The notes beneath the pieces are model-generated. The model searched no databases. It was not told where the DNA came from and saw nothing but the letters and a program-made list of their open reading frames with translations. From NCBI GenBank assembly GCA_947488765.1, contig CANLAE010000014.1:1-53087 (forward strand): DNA of 53,087 bases, read 5' to 3'. Shown piece after piece: positions 28,834 to 37,506 of this stretch. The translations under genes were made by a program, and so were the position numbers. Positions within the stretch are counted from its first letter, which is position 1, and each line of letters opens with the position of its first letter. This DNA comes from Chitinophagaceae bacterium (GTDB lineage: Bacteria; Bacteroidota; Bacteroidia; Chitinophagales; Chitinophagaceae).

Positions 28834-29556
28834 TTAAAGGTATAAATAATATGCCTTTAATAATTCAATAAACTCTTTAGTATATTGATTATCAATCTTT
28901 ATAGTAATTTGATTTGTTAGCACAGAATTATTAATTTGATTGCTGAATAATAACATACTTCTAAAATATTTATGATTTTCAGTCTGTTTTACTTGCATTA
29001 TTTCATTTAAATAGAAGGAATATTGTGTTGCAATAAATATAAACTCCTCTACCCTATTTTCTGGTAATAATACAGCAAAATAACTATTCTTATTTATTTG
29101 ATTTTCAATAGATTGCAATAGATCATCTAAATTTAAAAAAGAATCATGAAGTGCAATATTACGGGCATGATTTTTACTTTTCAAATCATTAAAGAAAAAG
29201 GGCGGATTGGTAAAAATGAAATCATATTTATGCTGTGGAATAAATGTTTGGATAGAGCTATTGTGCAAAAACAATTTGTTATTCCAAGGTGATTGTTCAA
29301 AGTTTTCCTGAGCTTGATTAGCTGCAGCTGTTTCAATTTCTACCGCATCAATAATTGCATTAGTTTGTTGTGCAACCATTAAAGAAAGTAATCCTGTTCC
29401 AGCACCGATATCTAAAATATGCTTGCCTTTTAAACCTAAGACATTAATTCTATTGGCAACCCAAGCACCAAATAAACAGGCATCTGTTGTTACTTTCATA
29501 GCACAGGCATCTTGTTGGACTGTAAATTGTTTGAATTGAAAATATTGATTTGCCAT
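28834..29556 (-). CDS. trmN6: tRNA1(Val) adenine-37 N6-methyltransferase (YfiC/TrmN6)
   Basis: 240 residues. A class I SAM fold with VTTDACLFGAWV at the N-terminus, ILDIGAGTGLLSLMVAQ (motif I), AVEIETAAANQAQENF (motif II) and the catalytic NPPFFF (motif IV), followed by ARNIALHDSFLNLDDLL. These are the marks of the YfiC family, which methylates A37 of tRNA-Val. The convergent neighbour ends two bases away. The ATG is at 29556. Confidence 0.88.
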   Translation of the reverse strand: MANQYFQFKQFTVQQDACAMKVTTDACLFGAWVANRINVLGLKGKHILDIGAGTGLLSLMVAQQTNAIIDAVEIETAAANQAQENFEQSPWNNKLFLHNSSIQTFIPQHKYDFIFTNPPFFFNDLKSKNHARNIALHDSFLNLDDLLQSIENQINKNSYFAVLLPENRVEEFIFIATQYSFYLNEIMQVKQTENHKYFRSMLLFSNQINNSVLTNQITIKIDNQYTKEFIELLKAYYLYL

Positions 29557-29695
29557 AAGAATAGATCGATACGAAATAAAGTCAAATTATTGATTTTAGA
29601 AGATAAAATTCTATTAAATAAGAAGTCGATGTTGAATATAACTTAAGATAATACTCATTGACCATTAACATGTAAATTTAGTACCCATATGATTG

Positions 29696-29703
29696 TAACT
29701 TTG
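29696..29703 (+). promoter_or_regulatory. ogt promoter -7 box TAACTTTG
   Basis: Exact match to TAnnTTTG, 19 bases before the ogt ATG. A weak -33 candidate TTTA lies 15 bases upstream. Confidence 0.45.
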
Positions 29704-29722
29704 AACGGAGAATACAATAACG

Positions 29723-30217
29723 ATGGAACTTTATTATACTTATTACGAAAGCCCAATTGGATTAATTAAAATTGGAGGGACTGATGCACTTATAACTGAA
29801 TTATCTTTTATAGATAACTCAGAAGAAATGGTTTATGGTGAGCCTGGCGTTAGCGACAGTATTCATTATTGCACAGAACAACTGATAGAATATTTTTCAG
29901 GAAGAAGGAAATCTTTTCACGTACCAATTTCTCAAGAGGGAACAGATTTTCAGAAAAAAGTTTGGAATGAATTGACTGAAGTAGAATTTGGCAAAACAGC
30001 CAGCTATTTGGATATAGCCAAAAGATTGGGAGATCCAAAATGCATAAGAGCTGCTGCAAATGCGAATGGAAAAAATAAAATAGCAATAATTATCCCATGC
30101 CATAGAATTATTGGAACAGATAAAAGTTTAACGGGGTATTCAGGTGGAATGTGGCGTAAGAAATGGCTACTGCAACATGAGTTTAGAATTACAAATGGGA
30201 TTCAAACACTATTCTAA
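29723..30217 (+). CDS. ogt: methylated-DNA--protein-cysteine methyltransferase
   Basis: 164 residues. The N-terminal ribonuclease-like domain begins YYTYYESPIGLIKIG. The C-terminal catalytic domain has FQKKVWNELTEVEFGKTASY, the helix-turn-helix ending RAAANANGKN and the acceptor Cys in IPCHRIIGTD, then GYSGGMWRKKWLL. It repairs O6-methylguanine by irreversible transfer of the methyl group to Cys. There is no Ada-type regulatory domain, so it is the constitutive Ogt form. It is a single gene followed by the fusA terminator. Confidence 0.95.
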   Translation: MELYYTYYESPIGLIKIGGTDALITELSFIDNSEEMVYGEPGVSDSIHYCTEQLIEYFSGRRKSFHVPISQEGTDFQKKVWNELTEVEFGKTASYLDIAKRLGDPKCIRAAANANGKNKIAIIIPCHRIIGTDKSLTGYSGGMWRKKWLLQHEFRITNGIQTLF

Positions 30218-30317
30218 TTTGTTCCTTTACAACATTTTCGCTTCCTCCTAAAAATAATGCATTAAAGTTGTTGATCATTTTGACCAATAACAAACAACTT
30301 GCAAACTGTAAGACCAA

Positions 30318-30345
30318 AAAAACCCGTTCAAATTTGAACGGGTTT
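30318..30345 (-). terminator. fusA intrinsic terminator
   Basis: A perfect palindrome with arms AAACCCGTTCAAA and TTTGAACGGGTTT. On the minus strand it runs straight into a T-run, 20 bases after the fusA stop. The convergent ogt gene may also use it. Confidence 0.85.
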
Positions 30346-30364
30346 ATATTCAGATAATAAAGTC

Positions 30365-32515
30365 TTATTCTTCGATTTTTACTTTTCCTTTACTCTTGGC
30401 AATTACTTCTTCAGCAATATTACTTGGAGCCGGATTGTAATGTGAGAACTCCATTGTAGAAGTTGCACGACCAGAAGACAATGAACGCAATTGTGTTACA
30501 TAACCAAACATTTCGCTCAATGGCACTTTTGCTTTAATAACTTGTAAGTTAGCTCTGCTATCCATTCCTTCTAACATTCCACGACGACGGTTTAAGTCAC
30601 CTGTAACGTCTCCCATGTATTGATCAGGGGTTAAAACTTCAACTTTCATAATTGGTTCTAACAAAGTTGGTTTAGCTTTTCTACCAGCCTCACGGAAAGC
30701 AGATTTAGCACACAATTCAAAGCTCATGGCATCACTATCCACATCATGGTAGCTACCATCAAATACACGAACTTTCATATTGTTTACAGGATATCCTGCC
30801 AATACTCCAGTTCCCATACTTGTTTCAAAGCCTTTCAAAATTGCAGGTACAAATTCCTTTGGAATTGAACCCCCGAACAAATCATTAACAAACTGGAAGC
30901 TCTTACCTTCATTTTCTTTCATCCATTCTTCATCAGCAGGACCGAAATCAAATTGAATATCGGCAAACTTACCACGACCACCAGATTGTTTTTTCAATAC
31001 TTCACGGTGTGTAATTGTATTTCCAAAACTTTCTTTATAAGCAACTTGTGGTGCACCTTGGTTTACTTCGACTTTAAACTCACGACGCATACGGTCAATA
31101 ATAATTTCCAAATGTAACTCTCCCATTCCACGTAAAATAGTTTGACCTGTATCTTCATCAGTATTTACACGCAATGTTGGATCTTCTTCTACCAACTTAG
31201 CGATTGCCATACCCATTTTCTCAACGTCAGCCTGTGTTTTAGGCTCAACAGCGATAGCAATTACCGGCTCAGGAATAAACATATTCTCTAAAGTAATTGG
31301 ATGATTTTCATCACACAAGGTATCTCCTGTTTTAATCTCTTTAAAACCTACAGCTGCTGCAATATCTCCCGCTTCAATAAAGTCAATCGGATTTTGCTTA
31401 TTTGCAAACATTTTCATGATACGACTAATACGCTCTTTTTTGCCACTTCTTACATTCAATACATAAGAACCTGCATCAAGATGACCGCTATAACAACGGA
31501 AGAAAGCTAGTCTGCCCACAAATGGATCAGTCATAATTTTAAAAGCCAATGCAGCAAAAGGTGCTTTAGCATCGGGCTTACGTGTAATTTCTTTTCCAGT
31601 TTCAGGATCAGTTCCTACAGTATCTTCCAAATCTATTGGAGAAGGCAAATACCGACAAACAGCATCTAAAGCAGTTTGTACACCTTTATTTTTGAATGAA
31701 CTTCCACACATCATCGGTACAATACTCAAATCGATACAAGCCTTACGAATCGCTTCGTGTACTTCATCTTCAGAAATTGTATCTGGATTGTCAAAGAATT
31801 TTTCCAATAATGCCTCATCATATTCTGCAACAGCTTCAATCAAATTTTGTCTCCAGAATGCTACGTCTTCTTTCATATCATCCGGAACAGGAATTTCATC
31901 AAAAGTCATACCCTCTGTTTCCATGTGCCAGATAATTCCTTTCATTTTAATCAAATCTACCACACCGGTGAAATTATCTTCAGCACCAATTGGTAATTGT
32001 AAAGGCACAGCTTTTGCACCCAACATATCTTTAACCTGCTGCACAACCATTAAAAAGTCTGCACCAGCACGGTCCATTTTATTTACAAAACCAATACGAG
32101 GAACTTTGTAACGATTTGCTTGTCTCCATACAGTTTCACTTTGAGGCTCTACACCATCAACTGCACTAAACAAAGCAATCAACCCATCCAATACCCTCAT
32201 ACTACGTTCTACTTCTACAGTAAAATCAACGTGACCCGGAGTATCAATAATGTTGAAGGAATATTTTTGGGTGTCTGGAGTTACTTTACCCAATACTGTT
32301 GGGAAGTTCCATTGACAACTAACGGCAGCAGAAGTAATGGTAATACCTCTTTCTTTTTCTTGCTCCATCCAGTCTGTGGTTGCAGCTCCATCGTGTACTT
32401 CACCAATTTTATGGATCATACCGGTGTAACGTAAAATACGTTCTGTTGTGGTAGTTTTACCTGCATCAATGTGTGCAGCAATACCAAAATTGCGTTGAAA
32501 TTTTAAGTCAGCCAT
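30365..32515 (-). CDS. fusA: elongation factor G
   Basis: 716 residues, slightly longer than E. coli EF-G. GTPase motifs: [16 protein letters not shown] (G1), RGITITSAA (switch), [11 protein letters not shown] (G3), [12 protein letters not shown] (G4). The C-terminal domains IV and V include [14 protein letters not shown] and [19 protein letters not shown] drives ribosomal translocation and, with RRF, recycling. It is monocistronic here, away from rpsL/rpsG. It has a long leader (about 165 nt from the predicted promoter) that carries a GTGCGACGCAACA-type element and an AATA repeat just before the ATG. Confidence 0.97.
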   Translation of the reverse strand: MADLKFQRNFGIAAHIDAGKTTTTERILRYTGMIHKIGEVHDGAATTDWMEQEKERGITITSAAVSCQWNFPTVLGKVTPDTQKYSFNIIDTPGHVDFTVEVERSMRVLDGLIALFSAVDGVEPQSETVWRQANRYKVPRIGFVNKMDRAGADFLMVVQQVKDMLGAKAVPLQLPIGAEDNFTGVVDLIKMKGIIWHMETEGMTFDEIPVPDDMKEDVAFWRQNLIEAVAEYDEALLEKFFDNPDTISEDEVHEAIRKACIDLSIVPMMCGSSFKNKGVQTALDAVCRYLPSPIDLEDTVGTDPETGKEITRKPDAKAPFAALAFKIMTDPFVGRLAFFRCYSGHLDAGSYVLNVRSGKKERISRIMKMFANKQNPIDFIEAGDIAAAVGFKEIKTGDTLCDENHPITLENMFIPEPVIAIAVEPKTQADVEKMGMAIAKLVEEDPTLRVNTDEDTGQTILRGMGELHLEIIIDRMRREFKVEVNQGAPQVAYKESFGNTITHREVLKKQSGGRGKFADIQFDFGPADEEWMKENEGKSFQFVNDLFGGSIPKEFVPAILKGFETSMGTGVLAGYPVNNMKVRVFDGSYHDVDSDAMSFELCAKSAFREAGRKAKPTLLEPIMKVEVLTPDQYMGDVTGDLNRRRGMLEGMDSRANLQVIKAKVPLSEMFGYVTQLRSLSSGRATSTMEFSHYNPAPSNIAEEVIAKSKGKVKIEE

Positions 32516-32530
32516 GACGCTTTTATTTGT

Positions 32531-32560
32531 TTTATTTATTTATTTATTTATTTATTTATT
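32531..32560. repeat. TTTA tetranucleotide tandem repeat (7.5 units) in fusA leader
   Basis: Thirty bases of perfect TTTA units end 15 bases from the fusA ATG; on the mRNA they read AATA repeats. This is the only long perfect microsatellite I noticed in the window. Confidence 0.9.
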
Positions 32561-32591
32561 GAAACCTACTTTTTATTAAAATGGCATCGCC

Positions 32592-32604
32592 TGTTGCGTC
32601 GCGC
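32592..32604 (-). repeat. GTGCGACGCAACA-type element, copy 3 (fusA leader)
   Basis: On the minus strand it reads GCGCGACGCAACA (one mismatch), ending 76 bases before the fusA ATG. Flanks AAACGTATAAGT and GGCGAT resemble the groEL copy. It lies about 85 bases downstream of the predicted fusA -7 box, so it is inside the leader RNA. Confidence 0.7.
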
Positions 32605-32688
32605 ACTTATACGTTTGGAACATTTACTGAACTAAACGATTCTTAAAAAAGCTCCTATTAAGGATTTTGATTTCAATTTTAAGAGCCG

Positions 32689-32718
32689 CAAAGGTAGGGT
32701 TTGTAATGATATGGCAAA
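32689..32718 (-). promoter_or_regulatory. fusA promoter: TTTG-N18-TACCTTTG
   Basis: On the minus strand a TTTG at 32718-32715 and an exact -7 box TACCTTTG at 32696-32689 are separated by 18 bases, matching the Bacteroidota consensus in sequence and close to it in spacing. The rest of the 331-base gap holds the leader elements and the FKBP terminator. Confidence 0.65.
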
Positions 32719-32786
32719 GTCCTTAGCAAGAATTAACTTTTATGTGGAAAAGAAAAAACTACTACAAAACCAATTAAAGTTCCAAA

Positions 32787-32820
32787 AAAAAGACTATCCC
32801 AAAGTAGGTGATAGTCTTTA
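32787..32820 (-). terminator. terminator of the FKBP gene
   Basis: Arms AAAGACTATC and GATAGTCTTT with an 11-base loop; on the minus strand they are followed by a T-run. It lies 27 bases after the FKBP stop. Confidence 0.85.
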
Positions 32821-32846
32821 ATAATATATTTTGTTCAGCCATTGTA

Positions 32847-33815
32847 TTATCTCGCAGCTTTCTCCACTGTAGGTGCTGTAACTGCAGTTTTAGGTGCTGC
32901 AGGTGCATCTTTAATGTCAGCTAATTCAATATCAAAAACTAAACTTGCAAATGCAGGTATTACTGGCGGTGAGCCTTGTGCTCCGTAAGCCAATGAAAAA
33001 GGTATTACCAATCTTCCTTTTCCTCCTTTTGCAAAATATTTCAAACCTTCATCCCAGCCTGGTATTACACTATGTGTACCTAATACAAAAGTTAATGCAT
33101 CTTTACTTCTTGCATCAGGACCCATGTTGGTATCAAATACCTTTCCATCAAGTGTATAACCTTTATAATAAACACTTACTTGTTTACCACTATCAGCTTT
33201 TGCCCCTGTACCTGGATTTGTTACTTCTACAAAAACACCATTCACAGATCTTTCAGCTTTGATTTTCTTATCAGACAAATACTTACTAATTGCAGCAGTC
33301 TCTTTTGATTTAGCAGCAACACTTTCTTTTTCCATTTTGGCTTGCTCAACCTTTTGGTATGCTGTTACTTCTTTTTGGTAATCAGCTTGCGCATCTTTTT
33401 CAACCTTAAATACTTTTAATATTTCAAGCTTACCATTAATTGTACCGCCTTTTTTAAACAAGGCGTTGTACTCAGGTATTGCTTTCAATTTAATTAAAGT
33501 ATCAACACTTAATACAAACTCCATTTTATCACCTTCAGCTAAATCAGTAAAAAGTTCAGTATAAAAATGTTTCGGCATATTGGTGGTGTCCATTAATGCA
33601 TAAGAAGGCATTTTATCATAGGTATTTTGCAAAATGCTGTCTTTCCCTACTACTTTTAGTTGCACGTTGTATTTTACAACTTGCCCTTGCTTCGCTTTAT
33701 CTTTATTACCACTGGCGGTGATTTTATAAGATAAGCCACTATTTGTTTTTTTGAATTGGTTGCAGCTAGCAAAGAATAATGTTGTAGCTGCTAGAATGGT
33801 TGTTAAAATTCTCAT
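32847..33815 (-). CDS. FKBP-type peptidyl-prolyl isomerase, lipoprotein
   Basis: 322 residues. A lipoprotein signal with lipobox FASC (Cys18) begins the protein. Residues about 25-130 form an extra domain that looks like a divergent FKBP, followed by a charged helical linker (QVEQAKMEKESVAAKS-like). Residues about 200-305 are a canonical FKBP: VSVYYKGYTLDGKVFDTN, VIPGWDEGLKYFAKGGKG and LAYGAQGSPPVIPAFASLVFDIEL. It catalyses proline isomerisation and probably assists folding in the periplasm or at the outer membrane. It lies seven bases downstream of the DHH phosphoesterase gene, in the same transcript, and ends at a good terminator. Confidence 0.92.
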   Translation of the reverse strand: MRILTTILAATTLFFASCNQFKKTNSGLSYKITASGNKDKAKQGQVVKYNVQLKVVGKDSILQNTYDKMPSYALMDTTNMPKHFYTELFTDLAEGDKMEFVLSVDTLIKLKAIPEYNALFKKGGTINGKLEILKVFKVEKDAQADYQKEVTAYQKVEQAKMEKESVAAKSKETAAISKYLSDKKIKAERSVNGVFVEVTNPGTGAKADSGKQVSVYYKGYTLDGKVFDTNMGPDARSKDALTFVLGTHSVIPGWDEGLKYFAKGGKGRLVIPFSLAYGAQGSPPVIPAFASLVFDIELADIKDAPAAPKTAVTAPTVEKAAR

Positions 33816-33822
33816 GTTTGTT

Positions 33823-34830
33823 TTATTGTAATTGTGATTCGTATTGTTGAATTACGTTTTTAAATTTATGTACTGTATTTTCTAATGTATCTCCACTTCT
33901 GCCTCCCGCTGCATTAAAATGTCCGCCACCTTCAAAATGAACTCGTGCAAATGTATTGACATCAAAGTTACCTTTACTTCTAAAGCTCCATTTTCTTTCC
34001 TCATCTCTGTCAATAACTATTGCCCCAAATTTTATGCCTTGTATCGTTAATAAATAATTAACGAGCCCTTCGGTGTCACCTGTTTTAATATCAAAATTCA
34101 TCAAATCCTGCTTTGAAATATGCATGATAGCTGTATTGTATTCATACATCACTTCCATCCTGTTGCAAAGTGCAAAGCCCATGAAACGCAATTTATTTTC
34201 CAGAAAATTATCATAAATATTCTGGTGAATTTGTGTATGCTGCAAACCTAAATCTTTTAAATGAGCTACCATTCTGTGTACCGATGCCTTTGTACTTGGA
34301 AACCGAAAAGAACCTGTATCCGTCATAACGCCTGTGTACAAACAAGTAGCCACATCTAAGTTAATATTAGATCCATTGCCGCTATCCATAATAAAGTCGT
34401 ACACCATTTCGCAAGTACTGCTTTTATTGGTATCACTAATGCCGTATGCAAACATTTCTTCTTGCGGTTGCTGGTGGTGATCAATCAATATTCTGGTACA
34501 AGTTGCAGCTTCTAAAAATGGTTCTAAGTTTTTTGTTCTGTGTAAAATATTAAAGTCTAAACAGAATATTACATCAGCATCCTGAATCAACAATTTCGAC
34601 TTTTCTTTATTTTGTTCGTAATCAATCACTGTATCAATACCCGGCATCCAATCTAAAAAATTTGCCCAGTTTGTTGGAGATATTACCGTAACCTGATGAC
34701 CTAGTTGCATTAAAAAATGATACAAGCCCAAAGAACTACCCATTGCATCTCCATCTGGTTTTTGATGTGTGGTAATGATTACTTTTTTAGGTTCATGTAT
34801 TTGCGGAAAAAAATCTTGTATCTGCTGCAT
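33823..34830 (-). CDS. DHH/DHHA1 phosphoesterase (NrnA-like nanoRNase / pAp phosphatase)
   Basis: 335 residues from ATG 34830 (MQQIQDFFPQIHEPKK); a longer frame from 34878 adds a non-conserved hydrophobic piece. DHH motifs: THQKPDGDAMGSSLG, VIFCLDFN, LIDHHQQP; the DHHA1 domain ends with GGGHFNAAGGRSG. The family includes NrnA, which degrades 2-5 nt RNA and 3'-phosphoadenosine 5'-phosphate. c-di-AMP-specific relatives exist, so the exact substrate is uncertain. First gene of a two-gene unit with the FKBP lipoprotein. Confidence 0.88.
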   Translation of the reverse strand: MQQIQDFFPQIHEPKKVIITTHQKPDGDAMGSSLGLYHFLMQLGHQVTVISPTNWANFLDWMPGIDTVIDYEQNKEKSKLLIQDADVIFCLDFNILHRTKNLEPFLEAATCTRILIDHHQQPQEEMFAYGISDTNKSSTCEMVYDFIMDSGNGSNINLDVATCLYTGVMTDTGSFRFPSTKASVHRMVAHLKDLGLQHTQIHQNIYDNFLENKLRFMGFALCNRMEVMYEYNTAIMHISKQDLMNFDIKTGDTEGLVNYLLTIQGIKFGAIVIDRDEERKWSFRSKGNFDVNTFARVHFEGGGHFNAAGGRSGDTLENTVHKFKNVIQQYESQLQ

Positions 34831-35018
34831 AAAGTGGAACAAAAATAATGGAATTAAGCATTGTGGCTTAACATTCATCTTTTTATTATCACAAGATTTT
34901 CATAATGATGTAATATTTCAAGCTCGATTAGAAAAAACACAACTGATAATCCCTATCTAAAAAATTGAAAAAAATGTGAAATGAAAAAAAACTGCTCACA
35001 ATTAGTCAAATGTTGCCC

Positions 35019-35026
35019 TACATTTG
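35019..35026 (+). promoter_or_regulatory. ndk promoter -7 box TACATTTG
   Basis: Exact TAnnTTTG match, 23 bases before the ndk ATG. The -33 region is weak. Confidence 0.5.
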
Positions 35027-35049
35027 CGGCAATTGGAAAAAAATAAAAT

Positions 35050-35466
35050 ATGAATAACAGCACATTTACAATGATTAAGCCCGATGCAACCTCTAAAGGA
35101 TACACAGGCGCAATTTTAGACATGATGGTGAAAGCAGGTTTCAGCATCAAAGCAATGAAGTGGATAAAATTATCTGCTGCACAAGCAGGTGAATTTTATG
35201 CCGTTCATAAAGAAAGACCATTTTATGGCGAATTAGTAGAATTCATGAGCAGCGGTCCTATTGTTGCTGCAATTTTAGAAAAAGAAAATGCAGTGGCTGA
35301 TTTCAGAACATTAATTGGTGCAACAAACCCAGCTAATGCAGAAGAAGGAACAATCAGAAAAGCTTATGCTGCAAGTATTGGTGAAAATGCAGTTCATGGA
35401 AGTGATAGCGATGAAAATGCACAAATTGAAGGTAGTTTTTTCTTCTCAGGATTAGAAAGATTCTAG
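35050..35466 (+). CDS. ndk: nucleoside diphosphate kinase
   Basis: 138 residues, standard length. It starts [18 protein letters not shown], contains [35 protein letters not shown] and the phospho-acceptor His in [12 protein letters not shown]. It equilibrates NTP and dNTP pools. It has its own promoter upstream and its own terminator downstream, and is divergent from the DHH phosphoesterase. Confidence 0.97.
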   Translation: MNNSTFTMIKPDATSKGYTGAILDMMVKAGFSIKAMKWIKLSAAQAGEFYAVHKERPFYGELVEFMSSGPIVAAILEKENAVADFRTLIGATNPANAEEGTIRKAYAASIGENAVHGSDSDENAQIEGSFFFSGLERF

Positions 35467-35524
35467 AAAAACTATACTGTCAATTCTGTAGTTGATTGAA
35501 AGATTTTTTATCGATTTATATTAC

Positions 35525-35560
35525 AAAAAGGATGTCAGATTTTTCAGACGTCCTTTTTTT
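35525..35560 (+). terminator. ndk intrinsic terminator
   Basis: Arms AAAAAGGATGTC and ACGTCCTTTTT (G-U pair tolerated) are followed by a T7 run. Its presence rules out a CrtA-like start upstream of it. Confidence 0.85.
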
Positions 35561-35596
35561 GTGTGTTATACTCAAACCCTTTACTATATTGCATCT

Positions 35597-36313
35597 ATGT
35601 ATTGTGTGTTAACTATAACTAAATATCCAAAATACTTTGGCTGGGCCGGTTTTATATCTATGGCATTTTTCAGGTTATTTCTGTTTCTCAACAAAAAAAT
35701 AACCTTTTGGAAATTGATGGGTTGCGGGAAAAATGGAACCTTTGATAAAACACCAGATTGGAGGCAATGGGCTTTGCTTGCTGCATTTGAAGTCAATGAA
35801 ACAATTGCACCAAATCAGATTGCATTACAAGATCAACTGCCCAGATTCATAAAAAAATACTGGCAACTTTTTAATTGTGAACACATATATTTTATTTTAG
35901 AGCCCATTGAAGGTCATGGTACATGGGATGGTATAGCATGCTTTGGACAATTACCAAAAACATCAGATTTTGATGGCGTAATTGCTGTATTAACAAGAGC
36001 TACTATTCGCCTGAACAGACTAAGCAATTTTTGGAAACATGTAGATTCAGTTGCCAATCAAATGGCTGGTGCTAAAGGATTTATTGGCAGCTATGGCATT
36101 GGCGAAGTACCATTTATAAAACAGGCAACTTTTAGTATTTGGCAAAGTAAAGAGCACATGAAAGCCTTTGCATACACGATGAAAGAACACCGTGAAGTAA
36201 TCCAAAAAACAAGAAAAGAAAATTGGTATAGTGAAGATATGTTTACACGATTTAAAATTATTAAAAGTGATGGAATGATTGATGGAAAGAACCCTTATAA
36301 AGGAATTCATTAA
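35597..36313 (+). CDS. spheroidene monooxygenase (CrtA)-like protein
   Basis: 238 residues from ATG 35597; the frame extends to a TTG at 35492 but that passes through the ndk terminator. Sequence wording follows CrtA: FWKLMGCGKNGTFDKTPDW, WALLAAFEV, VLTRATIRLNRLSNFW, GIGEVPFIKQATFSIWQS and KENWYSEDMFTRF. In photosynthetic bacteria CrtA adds a keto group at C-2 of acyclic carotenoids. No other carotenoid gene is in the window, so the substrate in this organism is open. Confidence 0.8.
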   Translation: MYCVLTITKYPKYFGWAGFISMAFFRLFLFLNKKITFWKLMGCGKNGTFDKTPDWRQWALLAAFEVNETIAPNQIALQDQLPRFIKKYWQLFNCEHIYFILEPIEGHGTWDGIACFGQLPKTSDFDGVIAVLTRATIRLNRLSNFWKHVDSVANQMAGAKGFIGSYGIGEVPFIKQATFSIWQSKEHMKAFAYTMKEHREVIQKTRKENWYSEDMFTRFKIIKSDGMIDGKNPYKGIH

Positions 36314-36413
36314 CTTGCAGATATGCTTTCTGAAAAAAAGATACATCCTTTTTTATTATTAGCTTACTTTCTAAACCTTATTTCAAGTGGTGAAGGCAGC
36401 TTGCCAGATTACT

Positions 36414-36459
36414 GATTATTAATCAATAATCAAATAAATATTTACCCTTAATATTTATT
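36414..36459. promoter_or_regulatory. two adjacent inverted repeats upstream of arginase
   Basis: GATTATT-AATC-AATAATC at 36414-36431 and AATAAATATT / AATATTTATT (36433-36442 and 36450-36459) end nine bases before the predicted -7 box. AT-rich, so either operator, weak terminator for the CrtA-like gene, or chance. Confidence 0.35.
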
Positions 36460-36467
36460 GTTGAGAA

Positions 36468-36475
36468 TAGATTTG
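36468..36475 (+). promoter_or_regulatory. arginase promoter -7 box TAGATTTG
   Basis: Exact TAnnTTTG match. The predicted transcript would begin near 36482, a few bases before element copy 4. Confidence 0.45.
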
Positions 36476-36486
36476 AACCCTGAAGG

Positions 36487-36495
36487 GTGCGACGC
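36487..36495 (+). repeat. GTGCGACGC element, copy 4 (arginase leader, shortened)
   Basis: GTGCGACGC is followed by CAAGA instead of AACA. The left flank TGAAGG equals that of copy 1. It is sense-oriented and ends 63 bases before the arginase ATG. Confidence 0.6.
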
Positions 36496-36558
36496 CAAGA
36501 TTGTTGCACAGCGGCACAACTGCTGATAAACAAAACTTTTTATTTTAATACAATTACA

Positions 36559-37506
36559 ATGAAAAATATAAAACTGATTGAAGTTCCGAGTGAAATTGGT
36601 GCGGGAACCCGAGGTGCAAGTTTAGGTGTAGAAGCCATTAAAATTGCTGCATTAGACTATATGAGTAATTTTTTTGTGCACTTTCCTTCTGAGAAAATTC
36701 CTACTGAAAACAAACTACTTTTTGAACCTATTGAAAGTCCTTATGCTAAAAGGATTAAAGGCGTTTTGTCAATGTATGAAAAAATTACAAAAGCAGTTTC
36801 GGATAGTATGAAAGATAATTTTTTTCCGGTAATTATCAGTGGAGATCATAGTAATGCAGGTGCCACAATTGCGGGAATAAAAATGGCAAAACCCAAAAGT
36901 AAACTTGGTGTAATTTGGATAGATGCACATGCTGATTTACACACGCCATACACTACTCCAAGTGGTAATTTGCATGGGATGCCTTTGGCGACAGCAATTA
37001 ATGAAGACAATAAAGAATTTGCTATTCATGAGTTAGATGCTGAAACAAAAAAGAACTGGGATGGACTAAAAAACTTTGGAAAAATTGCTCCTAAAGTTTT
37101 ACCTGAAGACGTTGTATTTATTTCATTGCGTGATTATGAAAAAGAGGAAAAAGGTTTGATAGAAAAATACGGAATGAAAATTATTACCACCAATGAGCTG
37201 AGAAGAAAAGGTGTGGAAATTGTATATCGAAGTATTATAAGATACCTAAGTGATTGTACAGATATTTATGTAAGTTTTGATGTGGACAGTTTAGATTCTT
37301 CTATTTCAAAAGGCACAGGAACCCCTGTCAGTAATGGTTTGAGAGAAAGAGAGGCTGAAGATTTAATTAGTAAATTTATGCAAAGCCGAAAAATTTGTTG
37401 CTTTGAAATTACAGAAGTGAACCCTACTTTGGATAAAGAAAATTTAATGGCTGAAATAGCATTTAATATTTTACAAAGAAGTGTAAACGTTTTAATGATG
37501 AATTAA
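36559..37506 (+). CDS. arginase-family ureohydrolase
   Basis: 315 residues from ATG 36559 (MKNIKLIEVPSEIGAGTRG); the upstream in-frame sequence overlaps leader elements. Manganese ligands are visible: ISGDHSNAGA, IDAHADLHTP (residues 121-130) and SFDVDSLDSS (residues 239-248), with a late FEITEVNP carrying a conserved Glu. Length and these motifs fit arginase, which yields ornithine and urea; formimidoylglutamase or agmatinase cannot be excluded. The stop codon overlaps the stop of the convergent SDR gene by four bases, leaving no room for a terminator. Confidence 0.85.
   Translation: MKNIKLIEVPSEIGAGTRGASLGVEAIKIAALDYMSNFFVHFPSEKIPTENKLLFEPIESPYAKRIKGVLSMYEKITKAVSDSMKDNFFPVIISGDHSNAGATIAGIKMAKPKSKLGVIWIDAHADLHTPYTTPSGNLHGMPLATAINEDNKEFAIHELDAETKKNWDGLKNFGKIAPKVLPEDVVFISLRDYEKEEKGLIEKYGMKIITTNELRRKGVEIVYRSIIRYLSDCTDIYVSFDVDSLDSSISKGTGTPVSNGLREREAEDLISKFMQSRKICCFEITEVNPTLDKENLMAEIAFNILQRSVNVLMMN

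Noticed and set aside
32531-32560. Repeat tract considered as CRISPR-like
   Set aside because: It is a simple tetranucleotide run without spacers.
34840-34847. TATTTTTG on the minus strand as promoter of the DHH-FKBP unit
   Set aside because: It lies only nine bases from the start codon, which would give an almost leaderless transcript, and there is no -33 box.
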